Assembly: GCA_003993805.1 (NCBI GenBank) | Contig: RSEF01000004.1 | Coordinates: forward strand, 68,969,076-69,033,075 | Length of the DNA: 64,000 nucleotides | From: Himantopus leucocephalus | Taxonomy: Eukaryota > Chordata > Aves > Charadriiformes > Recurvirostridae | Direction: 5' to 3' | Part shown: positions 22,661-35,400 of the stretch, in pieces | How positions within the stretch are numbered: the stretch's first letter is position 1 | How the letters are laid out: each line of letters opens with the position of its first letter | Program-made: the position numbers and the translations under genes | The notes under the pieces: model-generated | The model's database searches: none | Told to the model about the DNA's origin: nothing | What the model saw: the letters and a program-made list of their open reading frames with translations, nothing else

Positions 22661-25600
22661 CAGGCCCAGCCGAGCCTCGCCGTGCCAGTAGGTCGGGCGG
22701 GTGTCGCCCCGCCGCCCCGGGGAAGGGCGCGTTACCGGCTCTCCAAGGAGACGCGGGCCGGGCAGCGGCAACGGCCGCGCTTTTGCCTGAGGCGCTTCGA
22801 GCAGAGCCCGCCTACCGCCACCCCCCCTCGGTGCTCCGGGTTTTGGCGCCGTGAAGGCGCGGGCTTTCCGCCGCCTCCCCACCGCCCCCGGCCCGGGCAG
22901 CTCTTCGCCTGCCTCCGGCAGCGGCTCGGCGGGCAGAGCCGCCGGGGATCACCCGATTTGCCGGCCCTGTTGGCGGGGAGGAGAGCCGACGGGAAGGGCT
23001 GAGGTGGGCGGCTGGGCAGGCTGGTAGTGCTGGGCATCCCTGCCTTGGTCCGGGTGTTTGAGTTTGCAGGTGTCCTGGCGCCTTGCTCGTGTGAGGGCTG
23101 GCCGGTGCAACGAGAGGGGACGTCGTCTGCTCCTGTGTGATGATACTGTATGGTTGGCAATACTCTGTGTAGGCATTTAATGGGTTAATGCTAAATTAAT
23201 GCTCAGTGAGGAGCTAGACTTAAATGTTTTGTTCCCATTTTCAGTCTTTGTGGCTCTATGCTGGCTTTTTACAACTTTTTGATTTCCATTTAGTTTTTAA
23301 TTTTCAAAAGTTTCTACGTGCAAGATTAAGTGCTCTTCAGAGCTGTTGCAGTTCACATGAATATTATAGGAAAAAAGTCAAAAAGCTCAGCTGTTGAAAA
23401 GAAGCATTTTAAAATATGTATCTTTGGTTTGTTAGCATGTTTTGTAGTGATACTTTTGAGAATTTGCGTATTGCTGTTAACATGTAAAGAATATGTTTTA
23501 ACTACAATCTTACATGTTTTGACTGTAATCTTACATGTTTTCTTAAGTTATTAGTACTGTAGAAAATGAAAAAAATTTTTTTTTTAAGTCTTTAGTAAAT
23601 GTTGTAAGGCAGTGTGTACATGCTCAAATAGAGCTTTTCTACAGATTCTATAATGTGCAAGAAGCTGAGATTGGTAATGGGTTGCTGGATGCAGAAATAG
23701 CATAATGGGAGGATACCAAAGCTTTTATAAGAGGATTTCTTCAGGAAATATCTGGTAAAATGAAAAGTAAGAAAAAATACAAATTAGTGAAGTGTGCATG
23801 GGGAGGTGAAAAACATAGCTTCACAGGAGAGTTTCATCTCTAAGAAAAAAGCTGGCTGAATCTCTTTGTGTTTTTAACTGAGTTGAAGGGTTAAAATATC
23901 AGCATAGCTCTGTGATCTTAAGCTTACTTGAATGTAAATCATTTGGAAATATCAAAGACTATACTATGAATGTTTAGAGACTTGCTCTCTGGGAAGGGCA
24001 CAATTCTGTTAGAACACTTTAAAATCCGCTTGGTGGAAGTAATCAGGATATTATTTTTGAGCTGTATTTAGTAGGGTGCATTGGCGTATGCCTTGCTTGA
24101 GAATATTGTTCAGAATATTCCATCTGTGGCAGTGAATTTACCTCACAAGCAATCAGAGACTCCTACAGCAAAGATAGTTGAAGATAACTATTCACATTTG
24201 TTTCATTTCAAACTTTCAGAAAAGCTATTTGTATTATGTAGAGGTGTGTACTGCCACTTCTTGTTTTTACAGTGGAAGGTAGGGAAAAACTCTGCTATGG
24301 TTTTTGCAGAATTATATAACATGAGGATGAGGAAACAGCTTACTAAATTGGACTGTAAACCCAGATGGCCTCTAATCTTGTCAAGATGAACTCACTATGC
24401 TTAGTGGCATAGGTCAGGATAGAGTGCCAGTTGAAATGTTGGGTCTTGCACATCTACAAAGCTGAACAGTTTATTTGTAACTGAAGAAAGTTCTTACAAA
24501 ACATAACTTTTCTAAAATAAGCTAAACTGATAGCTATGCATTTGTTTTGAATGCTTGTCAGATTTACCTTGACTTGGCAGGAGAGCTTTCCTGTGAACAT
24601 TTCATAGGATGCTTGTGCTTCTACATGAAAACAAAGATGTGAAAGGGCATTGTGTTCTTATTTTCTAAATAAATCTGACAGTTCACCTGGGTGAAAGTTG
24701 GGGGTCTGTCTGGGTTTTGCTCCTCCTGATGACATGGCTTTTATTTGCTTTCCTTTAGCCTGCACATAGTTCTTATATAGTCCTAAGTTTAGCCAGATCA
24801 GGGAGCTTATGCAATTGAGAACTTATCTGTTGGGGTTTTTTAATTTTGCTTTTGGTTGTTGGCTAGCTAGTTTATAGATGGTACCCTCTGATTGCATGGC
24901 CCAGTGGACACTTCTGTTGGGATGAAGAAGGGAGAATGACTGAACGTGCAAAGGCAGTAGGGCACAGATCTGCCAATTGCCAAAGTAGCAGGCGCTTAAT
25001 TATACCTGTGTTACGATTCTGACAGAAGCTGAGTTACTCCTTATTGTGTTAGTGTGACTTAGGTTGGTACACTGCTGAGTGGAGATGTGGTTATGGTTTA
25101 ATGAGCATACCTGGTAGAGCCCATTTCCTTAATAGCATAGTAATAGGCTGTGTTTGTATGAAAACACTGCTTTGTGCAAGAGCACCTATTGAGAGAGGTG
25201 TACTGCATGATTTTGATTGAAGCAAGATAGGTGCGCTAGTACAGCTTTTAAAATTAATTCAGGATTAATTTCTTTTTCTGGAACTGATTATAAAAAAACC
25301 CCTTCTTAGACACTTAATCTTGAGATTTAGGTGATTTCTTCATGTGCACTGTGTGACATCTTAGTGTGAAAATTAATAGTAAGTAGGTTGCGCTAAAATC
25401 TTTAGAAAGACTGTTTTTCTTCTACATCTGTAACAGAACTTCATAGCTGTTACAAAAGAAAAAGTTTGTAGCTTTGTGCAGTGGAAGTGTGCCAGTAGCA
25501 CTTAAGCTACACAGTTTTTATTGCAGCCTGAGAGTATATACAGATATGTATTCTTCATCTTTTCCAACAGGCTAATCTAATTTTACTGCTATAAAGGAAT

Positions 25601-26367
25601 ATTTTGTTTCTTTAACATTTTTTTTATGACTAATGTCAAAACTATAAGTGAAAGTGAAAACTTTAAATATATAGATTGCTTTATTCTGCACAGAATGACA
25701 CTATTAGGGAGCAGCAAAGTTTCAGGAAAGCTAAATTATTTTGTTTTGTTTTGCTAGAAACTATAAGTGTCATGGCATTCACTGCTTAAATAACTTAACT
25801 TGTAGTAAAGAAAGTAAAAATCCTTTTATTGATTTCTATTTTCCATTAATTGTATCCAGTATCCCCCTTCAGTGCTCTGTTGTCAACTTCTTAGTATTGA
25901 AATAAATGTGAAAGTTTTACATACTAGGTCTCCAAAGTCACTTACTGTATTGAATAGACATCACCCTGGACCTGAAAGTGCAGGCTTTATGAATCATAAA
26001 GCAGTCCTTCCAAGCATGGTGTAGTGTGTTTTAAAAGTGAGAAAAATTTGACAGCCTCAAAAAAATAAAATTCTTTACTTTCTAAGAGCAGTGATTAAAA
26101 CAAAAAATGTAAAAAAAAAAAAACCAAACCCAAACCCAGACCTACTTCTTGTTTTCTTGTTTAATTTTTAATGCCAGTATCTGTGTTCTTCTCACTGTTA
26201 CATTTTTAGTAACACTGTTTAGCAAACAGGGGGTTTAGTGTCTTAAAACAGCCTTGTGTTTGCATTTTGTAATGAATATGTAGTTGTCATCTCAGATTAT
26301 GAATCTTTAAAATATTCCACATAAACTGATTTTAATACAGCACGTTTCTTTCAACTGTTTCTTTTAG

Positions 26368-26486
26368 ATTCTTTTTATTGATTGCTTGTCATGGCAACAG
26401 GAGGTGGTCCCTTTGAAGAAGGCATGAATGATCAGGACTTGCCTAGCTGGAGCAATGAGAGCCTTGATGACCGACTGAACAACACG
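26368..26486 (+). CDS. PCM1: PCM1 exon 2, start codon exon (residues 1-32)
   Basis: Acceptor CTTTTAG ends at 26367; the ATG is at 26391, after 23 bases of 5' UTR. It is the start of the conserved PCM1 N-terminus. The donor is ACG|GTATAA, phase 0. The 601-base intron that follows is plain. Confidence 0.95.
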
Positions 26487-29400
26487 GTATAATTCATCTT
26501 ATGTTTCAGTTGCCATTTTATGCTGTATGTTAAAATTACCAGTTAGATTCTGTTAGTGGCAGGTAACAATGCAAAACCCTAAGCCTTGTCAGTACACCTT
26601 TACAGGTAAGTATCTGCAAAACCGATACAAATAATAGAGGTAGATGTAAGCAAGCAGTAACTGTAATTAGGAGGCTGTGATGTCTGTAGATGTATTTATG
26701 GGAGGTGTTTTGGGTAAATAAAGTAGCTAGACACCGAAGCGTTGTAGGTGTCATGAAAGTGAAAACTAATTTAAAAAGTTCTAAGCTTCTGAAGAGTCTT
26801 CAGTAAAGACAAATACAATTTTAGCATTTTTTGAAATTAATTTAATGCATTGTAAGATGAAATATGTTTAAAACTTCCTGACAAGCTATTTTTGATTTAT
26901 GCAGTGGAGAAAATTGTATTTTGTAATGCATCGTTTGCTCTAGAAAACGTAGTGCATATTTTGATACTGGTTTTTATTTTTACTTCTAAAATAAAAGTAA
27001 ACTCTCTTTCACTAAATTAAAACATTTACTTTTTATCTATGTGGATAACAAATATGACCTTTTTTCTTTCTTCTCCTTCCCCTTAAGGACTGGGGAGGTC
27101 AACAGAAGAAAGCAAACAGATCTTCAGAAAAAAACAAGAAAAAGCTTGGTGGGGAAGCTGAAACAAGGCTTACTAATGATATATCTCCAGAATCCTCACC
27201 TGGAATGGGACGACGGAAGACCAGAACTCCTCATAGTTTTCCTCATGCTCGATACATGACCCAGATGTCTGTGCCAGAGCAGGCTGAACTGGAAAGGCTT
27301 AAACAAAGAATAAACTTCAGTGATCTGGATCAGGTTTGTGTGAATACTAGCTCCCACTATAAATGTGACTACAAAATTTATTCAGCTATCTCTTAATAAT
27401 TTGACAAATGAATAAAGAAAGCTTTCATAAGTGATTAAGGTAAAAAAAGCTTATAGGCACCATGGAAGCCAAATAAAGATTCTGGGTTTGAACTTGAGAA
27501 AATTATGGAAAGTTCAGGACAGTGGCTTTCCTATGCTTGAGGGTATGCCAGCTGTCTTCACTTTCTTCCTCTCAATCGCTAGCAAGTTCCTGCGTCCTCA
27601 GATTGGTATTTCTTACTTATCATACTTGTCTGCCATTGGAAAATATCTGGTACCTTATTTTGAAAGTCTGTTCTTGAAGTGCCAGTTTGTGATTCTGAAC
27701 ATTATTATCCTTATGGATTAAGCAGAAGAATAGCATTAAAAACAGCTCCTCAGTAGAGAGTAGAGGAATGTGTGTGGCATGAATTCTTGAGCCATAACTG
27801 CTTCTTTGGGAATATGGCACATTCATCCTTCCCTTGTCCAAAACAATGAGAAGTATGAGGGATTATTTCTTTGGTAACAAAGCATATATTTGTGCTAACA
27901 GTTTCAGAATAGAGGCTTGTTAATCTTTGTCAAAGTTTGTTGTTAACTTGTTTGGGTTGTGAAGATTCTTTCAAATGCAATTCATTGCTTTGACTTAGAA
28001 TATAAAGACTAGGCATAACTTACTCCCCAAATGTACGTTACGGCAACAAGTTGCTGTTCAGGAAGTTCTAAAGAAAAGCTGAAGTTACGAGGTATTAAAT
28101 TCTGCAAGTGAATATGTTGCTTTTTTATTATTATCTCAAATGTACCTGGAGAAGTAGGATGACTTTCACTGTAGTAAAGGTGGAGGCCACAGCAACGGTG
28201 AGGAACTAAGCTCTGAGGAACTGCAGAACCCTTTTGCTTCTCAGCTGTTCTGCTGTGGGCTTGCTTTCTGAAAACTGTATGGCAAAAATCACCAGCACTG
28301 TCTTTAGTTAGCTTTTGGCTAGTCAATGACTAATATGGTAACTTTAAAATCAGTCTAATAATACTGCAGAACTGGTAAGCCAGGTGGTGAAACTAATCAG
28401 TGTTCAGAGTATATTGGAGGGGAAAAAAGCAATTGTTCTTCTTTGTTTGTTTGTTTATAGAGAAGCATTGGAAGTGATTCTCAAGGCAGGGCAACCGCTG
28501 CTAACAACAAACGTCAACTTAATGAAAACAAAAAACCATTCAACTTCCTATCACTGCAGATAAACACTAACAAAAGCAAAGATCCTGCCTCAGGTTCCCA
28601 AAAAAAGGAAAGTGGAGTGTCAGTGCAATGTAAAGAGTTGTTTGGAGCTGCTCTAAGCAAGGATTTTTTACAAAATTGTCAAGTCTCTGCTCAAGAAGAT
28701 GGAAGGGGAGAACCAGCTATGGATAGTAGCCAGGTATTTACATAGCCTATAAAGTCTACAAAATATTGACTCTTAGGTTTTAATTACCCTGTAACTTTTC
28801 AGTGCATCTTTCTAAATTTCGGAGGAGTATAGCTGTTAAATCTTTATTGGCAATGCTTATCTTCCCGCTGTCCTAAAAGACAACTTAAGGAAAATATGAA
28901 ACCAAACTTAATCATGTTATTGTTTTTTAGAAATCTACTTACTGGTAACAGAAGCAGTATTAATTTTAAACTTAGAGGTTGGTTCTCTTTTATATGGTTC
29001 CAGAAAATACTCTCTCAGTTTAATATTTTCATATGTTAATGAGCCTCAATTCTGTTTTAGCTTATGTTGACAAGAAGCCCCGTGCTTCAGCCTTGCAACT
29101 TCACGCATGCATAAATCTATGCTTATAAAAACTGTTGACTTTTAACCGCTTGCAGAACTGTGCTTATAAGATTGAAAGTACTAGTGTGTCACCCTTTAAT
29201 TACTACTTTGCTGTTGCTATCACCATGTCTTGTGCATTAAATACATTAAAGCTGTAGCTGAATGCATTCAGTAATTTCAGTGTCTTTACAGATTGTGAGC
29301 AGACTAGTTCAAATTCGCGACTATATTGCTAAGGCCAGCTCCATGCGGGATGATCTTGTAGAGAAAAATGAAAGATCGGCCAATGTTGAGCGTTTATCAC

Positions 29401-32400
29401 ACCTTATAGATCACCTTAAAGAGCAGGAGAAATCCTATCTGAAATTTTTGCAAAAGATGCTTGTAAGTTTGAGAACATAATATATTTGTTTCTGCACTGT
29501 AAGCTTTTTCAGGAGTTGACCATTGATGTTTGATGGTGCTACTGGGAGTGTTGTTTTTGATATGTAGTACCTTCCATAATTCAATTTTACTGCCCCCTTT
29601 ATATAGCTTTTGATTTATGCCAATGAAATATTTCAGGCTAGAGAAAATGAGGAGGATGATGTTCGGACTGTAGATTCAGCTGTGGGATCTGGTTCTGTAG
29701 GTGAGAGCACATCGCTAAACATAGATGTGCAGTCTGAGGCTTCAGATACCACGGTAAGCTGCCTTTTAGTAATTAAGGTGCTAGAAATGAAGACTTTGTT
29801 TTGTTTTGATTTTGTCCTGATTGTTGTGATAGTGACATAATCTGCAGTTCAATTAAAAATAGTAAATCCCCAAAGACTGTTCAGGAGATGTTCGTGCATG
29901 TGTGGATTTGGGTTTTTTTCAGAGACGGGCAAAAAAAAAATAATTATTCTGTCACAACAATATATCTTGATTAGTTTGTTTAAAATCTTTAGTCTTTCTT
30001 CAAAGTAGAATAAAAAGTTAAATGTTTAATTTGGCAGAGCATGCACTGTATTTATGTAGAAAGGAGTAGTTTTCTATACAATTTTTCACCTATAAGTTTG
30101 TTTCTGTTAGTTGGGAAAACTTACTGGCTTTGGGTGAGGAGAGAGTTAGAAATGAGTCATTAGTAGGCCATTGCCCAAGCATCTTTCTAGTAATATGGTA
30201 GTATTGACCTAACACAGAAGTTTTTCTCCTTTTTTGGAGAGAGGAGCACCTTTTAGAAAACGTGTTCTGAATTTTGTTCTCAGATATACAGTCTTCCTTT
30301 CTATTTATAAAAGCTTTTTATATTAACATGCTAAACAATTCTTGTAGTAGATACAAAAGCATTTTAATAACTACTTATGTTTTACATCTTTAATACTACT
30401 CTACTGAGGAAAAAGTACAAGAGCTGTTACTCCTTGATGTAGTTAGTACTCTGAATGTTCTACACATGAGAATCTACATGCTTGGAAGTAAAACAGCAGT
30501 TAAAACATTAAGAAGTTTTTGTAATTATTTTTAGCTTTGTAAGAATTCTTTCTGTCCTTGTAAAGAAATAAAATGATAGACATGTAAGATGTACTTTTAA
30601 CTTAAAAAAGAAATTGATAAATGCAAAAAAGACGAGTACTGTTTTTAAGAAGTATGCATGTAAACTTACATTTTTTTCATCTATTTTGCAAAATGCATTT
30701 TAGTTTTGATGTTTAGCTCTTCATTTTGCATCTAATTTCTCGTTACATGCAGCTTCAATATATTACATGCAGAATGAATACTTCTAGTCTTATAAGGTTG
30801 ATTGCTATATGGAGCCTTATTGTTATGAAAATTCTAAGAATGACTAAAAATGTCTCTTGCTCTTTAGTAGATTTTATTTGATACTAGTTTTCATTATTTG
30901 ACAAGATACAAGTGGGTAGGTTTGTAACTTAAAAATGCATGCTAAGTTGGAGCACATGTTGCAAATCTAACATACTAAACTATTTAATAAAGGAGGTATC
31001 TTTTAGTTTGAGCATTCGGCCCCGCATTGAGGACAAACTAGGGAATTCAGCTTCACAAGAACAGGTTACAGACATTGATGTTACAGCAAGCCCTAAAGGG
31101 AAAAGTGACAGAGCTGCTCTGAATGACAGGGAAATCTGGCCTTGTAGGATTAATAGCCAAGAACATGGATTGCCTTCAAAGGTACACTTCAAAATATTAT
31201 TTTAGCCTCAAATAGGTTTTATACATGCTGATTTTGTTTTCTTTTTTTTTTTCTTCCTGTTAACTGCTTCAAATGTATTTGTTACTTACAGTGAATGTTC
31301 CCATTTGGCCTGCTTATCTGTATCTAGCTGTCTTTTCATTGAATGAATCTTCTTTGCCCAGACTTTTTTTTCCCTTTAAATAGAGATGTTTGACAACTTT
31401 CTTTTCTGAAGTGTCAACATTGACAGTACTACATGTAATGCTGTACAGCTGGTGTTCTGATTTTGTGCAGATGATCCAGTTTTGCTGTTCTTTTTTGGGG
31501 AAAACATTGTAAAAGTGACTTTTAGGCACTTGTCATGTTTACGTTAATAGTCTGCCCATGCAAATTTAAGCTAATACCATATAGAGAAAATAAATTGGAG
31601 AATGGTAGCCTTAACTTGTTCCACAAATGTTTTTGTATAGCTGTTTATATAAATATTTGGTTGGAAGGGGGAAGACTAAGGGCTTAGAGTCTAAAACTTC
31701 TTTTGTTATCTGTTACCAGCTTTTCTGTGGCTTTGTTTTGATTTTTTTCCCATAAAATGATTATTTCTTTTCCATAAAATAAAAGGCTTAAATATTTTTG
31801 TCAAGCTTATTAGTCTAAATGTAGAACTAAGCTTGAAAAATTTGTTTGATTTTAATGAACGCACGCAAATCTGGTACTTTATCTAAAGCTTGGATTAGTA
31901 GGTGAGTGAGGCTGAGACGCATCCCCTTTTCCCTTTCTTCGCCTCGTTCCTTCCTGTGTTGATTTAATTGTGTACTCTATTCTGCTTATATATATATGAA
32001 AGATGAAAATTTAACAGGAATTATCAGTATCAGTTACAGTGCATGTTTTAGTGACACTTAGAAAAGTTTAGAGTTCTGGATGGGTTCTCCTTTCTCTGCT
32101 GGAAAGTTGAGCATTCCCTGGTACCCAGAACTAGTTAATAAGATGCCTGCTTCTATTCTGACATTTGGTGCAGAATTTTTGGACTGAGAGAATTTTGTAC
32201 TTCAGGAACTCAGCACTACGTGGAAAGAAAATGATGCTTTTAAGTTAGGAATGTTCTTTTTAAATATTTGTCAACTCCTAACAAAAAGGAGGCACATTTT
32301 TCCACGGTTTCATCTGCATGGTGCAATAATCCAGCTTCAAACAGGATCAGGATCTTAACTGGATGTATCATTAAAATACTTAATTTGCTGACAATCCTCA

Positions 32401-35400
32401 AATAAAAGTTTTGGGGCAAATCCCCAGGTTTTAATTAGGATAGGGTGAGGAAAATAACTTAGTTTTAATATATATTTTAACCGCCTAACATGCTTTTGTT
32501 TCTTCAGATCTATTTCCAAGTCTTTGAAAATATGGTATAAAGGGGGTTCTGTGCATGGCTTTCTTTTGAAACTGGTTTACCTAAATCTGGTCTGTTCTGG
32601 TACCTATGGCATAAGTATAGCCTACAAAACTAAACACATAGGTTAAGAAGAATAGTTGCGCAAAACACTGCTGAAAATTTAGAGATTTTAGGCCAGTAAA
32701 CCAATCTATGTATTGTATTATGCATAGCTCCATGATACTATGCCTTATCTTGCTTAGCTTTACTAGTATTACAGCTTAATGTGCTCTTCTATGAATTTAT
32801 GATTCAGAGAGATGCTTGGGTTAGTCTTTGGGACACGTTAGGGCAGCTGACTGGATTTCTAAAGAAAATTTAACCCCCAAGAGTGGTAAGCATGTCTTGG
32901 TGGTACAGTCTTCTTCCTATTGGATATTTAAAATTTGTAGACTGACAAGGGCTACCAGAAACGTGAAGCCACTTCATTTTCACCTTTTTACACTAACTAG
33001 GCTGTTTGATTCTATTAAAGTCCTGCTTGTTTTGACACTTCTGTCACTAGTACTCAACAAATAAATTGTCGTGATTATGGTAATGTTCTTCCATATCTTG
33101 CAGGCCAGAGATCCTCAACAGGAAGCTAAAGAGGAGTTAGAGAACTTGAAGAAGCAGCACGATTTATTGAAAAGGATGCTACAACAGCAGGAGCAATTAA
33201 AGGCTCTTCAAGGAAGACAGGCAGCTCTTCTTGCTTTGCAGCATAAAGCAGAACAAGCAATTGCTGTCATGGATGATTCTGGTATGTGGAATGACTGTCT
33301 CTTCAATAGCATGTTAGTGTGCTTATTGAATGATTAAAGCTGGAATGGTGGAATATGCATCAAAAAGTCTTTTTTGATAATGCATTTCTTAAAAAATATA
33401 CTGCAAGACTTCTATTTCTGAAACAAGTTGACAATGTAACATTGTAAAATGATGTGTCAGTTGAAAACCACACAACTGATTTCTGTGGTTTACTTGTAAA
33501 ATCCTAAAATTGTGGATTTTCCTCCTAAAAATTGCTCTACCACGTCAGATTAGGAGTCTGCCTGTCCTCTCCATCACTGTACCAGACCTTTGAAGGAAAG
33601 AATCAGAATTGGCAGATGCAGAGTGTTCTCCCCCTTTCTGCATACTTCTGGCTATAGGCAGTTGGTAGTATGAGTTTTTGTTTGCTTTTTCATGGGATTC
33701 TTTTTTTTTTGGTAGCTGGTTGCTTGGCGGTTTAATAGCCACTGTTAGGCTAATGGTTTATCCAATAAAAGGAGGAAGTTGCTAAGGCAGTTAATAAGTA
33801 AATATGAAACTAAACTCTGAAATTCTATGGCACGTAAATTGTGGGCATGATTCTGATAATAGAACACCACCATTAAGTGTTAACCTTCAGTTTAAAAGCA
33901 TTCTTCTAATTCGTTTTCATATGTTCCCAACTTTTCAAAAAATACCTTTGGGACAGACTTCTTTTTGATATCTGCTTAAAGGTTGTCAGCAGAGTTGTTT
34001 TCTCAAGAATTCAGTCTTAAAAGGGAGACAGTTGTCCTTGCAACAGTGCACTGTTGACATGTGAATTATCTTCTGTTTGTTGGAAACTTGTCCTGCTCCC
34101 TGCCTCTCCCTAAATCCTGTTCAGTTTTCTTTGGGAATGGGGTACAGTAATATGTGCAGTTGTAGGGAATGACGTTTGTGCACTGAGCAAGTTCAGATTC
34201 AGCCTGCGTTACTGTTCCATGACACTTCCCCTTAAGAGTAGGCTTGATTAGAGGGTATATGGGATAGCAGTTCTTAGTAAAATTAGTTTTTGTATTTAAA
34301 ATAGCTTAATTTGTAGAAATATAAGCATTGGTTTCTACATTTTACAAAAAGTCTCTCTTTAAGGTTCCTTGAGCTCCTCTTTCTGCTTTTTCTCCTGTCC
34401 TTGATTTGATAGACTATAGGAAAGAAGACGGAACTAATTAAGAAAACTCTAGATTTTAGTGTAGGAAGAGAAGCAGAGAAGTTGGTAGGTAGAGCGCTTT
34501 TAGAAAGCTGCTGCAGGAGCAAAAGAAGCAGGTGCCTTCAAAGGTGTTTCCTTGTTTTTCAAATGATTTTCAGTAATTGCTCTTCTGTCTGCTCTGCAGC
34601 AGTAGACCTGTGATGGAATCTGCTTTCCTCAAATATATAAAACTCTATCTTGATTTGCAGTGTGGGTAGAAAACAGGATTACTTATAAATTAGAACTACT
34701 TAGTTTTAATTCTTTGATGGTGATTTTATTTGTTTCACATTTCCACTTACGTCACTCTTAATAACAGTTTCTTACTGCTGTTCGTGTTGACTGACTTAAG
34801 GATGTGGTACGTGCCAGAACCGTAGGGCAGGAAATGTAAAGATTCAAATCCAACATAGGGCAAAATAAGTGTTTTTAAATTTGAAAATAGCAAAAATTTA
34901 CCGTGACTAAAGCAGGTAACAAAGTCATGATCTATGGGGAAAATAAATAATATTTGTGCTTGATTTTTTTTGTGAAGTGTTGGTTCACATTTGCAGAAAA
35001 AGAAAGTTATTTGGATCTCTCAACTGCCAGTTCCATATCTTAGTACTGTTTGAGTCTTCAGGGAGGGGAAAAAAGCTTTCTTTTTAATGTGTTCCTCTCA
35101 TAAAGCTTTTTGAAGGACAAACCCCCAAGACTGCAGCTGTAAAGATTACAACTTATACCAAGATGAAAGCTTGGTGTCCTGTTAATTTGTTATTTTAAAG
35201 AAGTAAAATTACATGCACTGTTCTTGGTTTGGCTATACTAAGTAATAACAATTTTGGTTTTAACAAGAAAAATGTTTCCATCAACCCTAGACAACTGGAT
35301 TGTTTTCATTTTGCTCTGACCTTTTTAGCAAAACGCAGAACAGACTTAAAAGTCCTTTTGTGTCGTTCTTCACAAATGAGCTGTGAGTTGGCTTGGTAGC

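Larger units (their letters stand above)
21935..23110 (+). promoter_or_regulatory. PCM1: CpG island promoter of PCM1
   Basis: An abrupt GC- and CpG-rich block in AT-rich surroundings, about 3.3 kb upstream of the PCM1 start-codon exon. CRE-like half sites (TGACGTGA at 21848-21855, AACGTCAT at 21879-21886) precede it. Inside are two facing ZNF143-type motifs, a GC box (GGGGCGGG, 22159-22166), an NRF1 palindrome, an X-box and a YY1 site, in that order. No TATA box is visible. This is the architecture of a housekeeping promoter with a dispersed start. Transcription start positions are inferred, most likely near 22,200-22,300. A divergent minus-strand transcript is possible but no exon for one was seen. 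Confidence 0.85.

Noticed and set aside
21921..23176. Several long open frames on both strands (up to 223 codons) in the CpG island
   Set aside because: High GC removes stop codons by chance. The peptides are Pro/Arg/Gly/Ala-rich low-complexity with no domain, and overlap each other in many frames.
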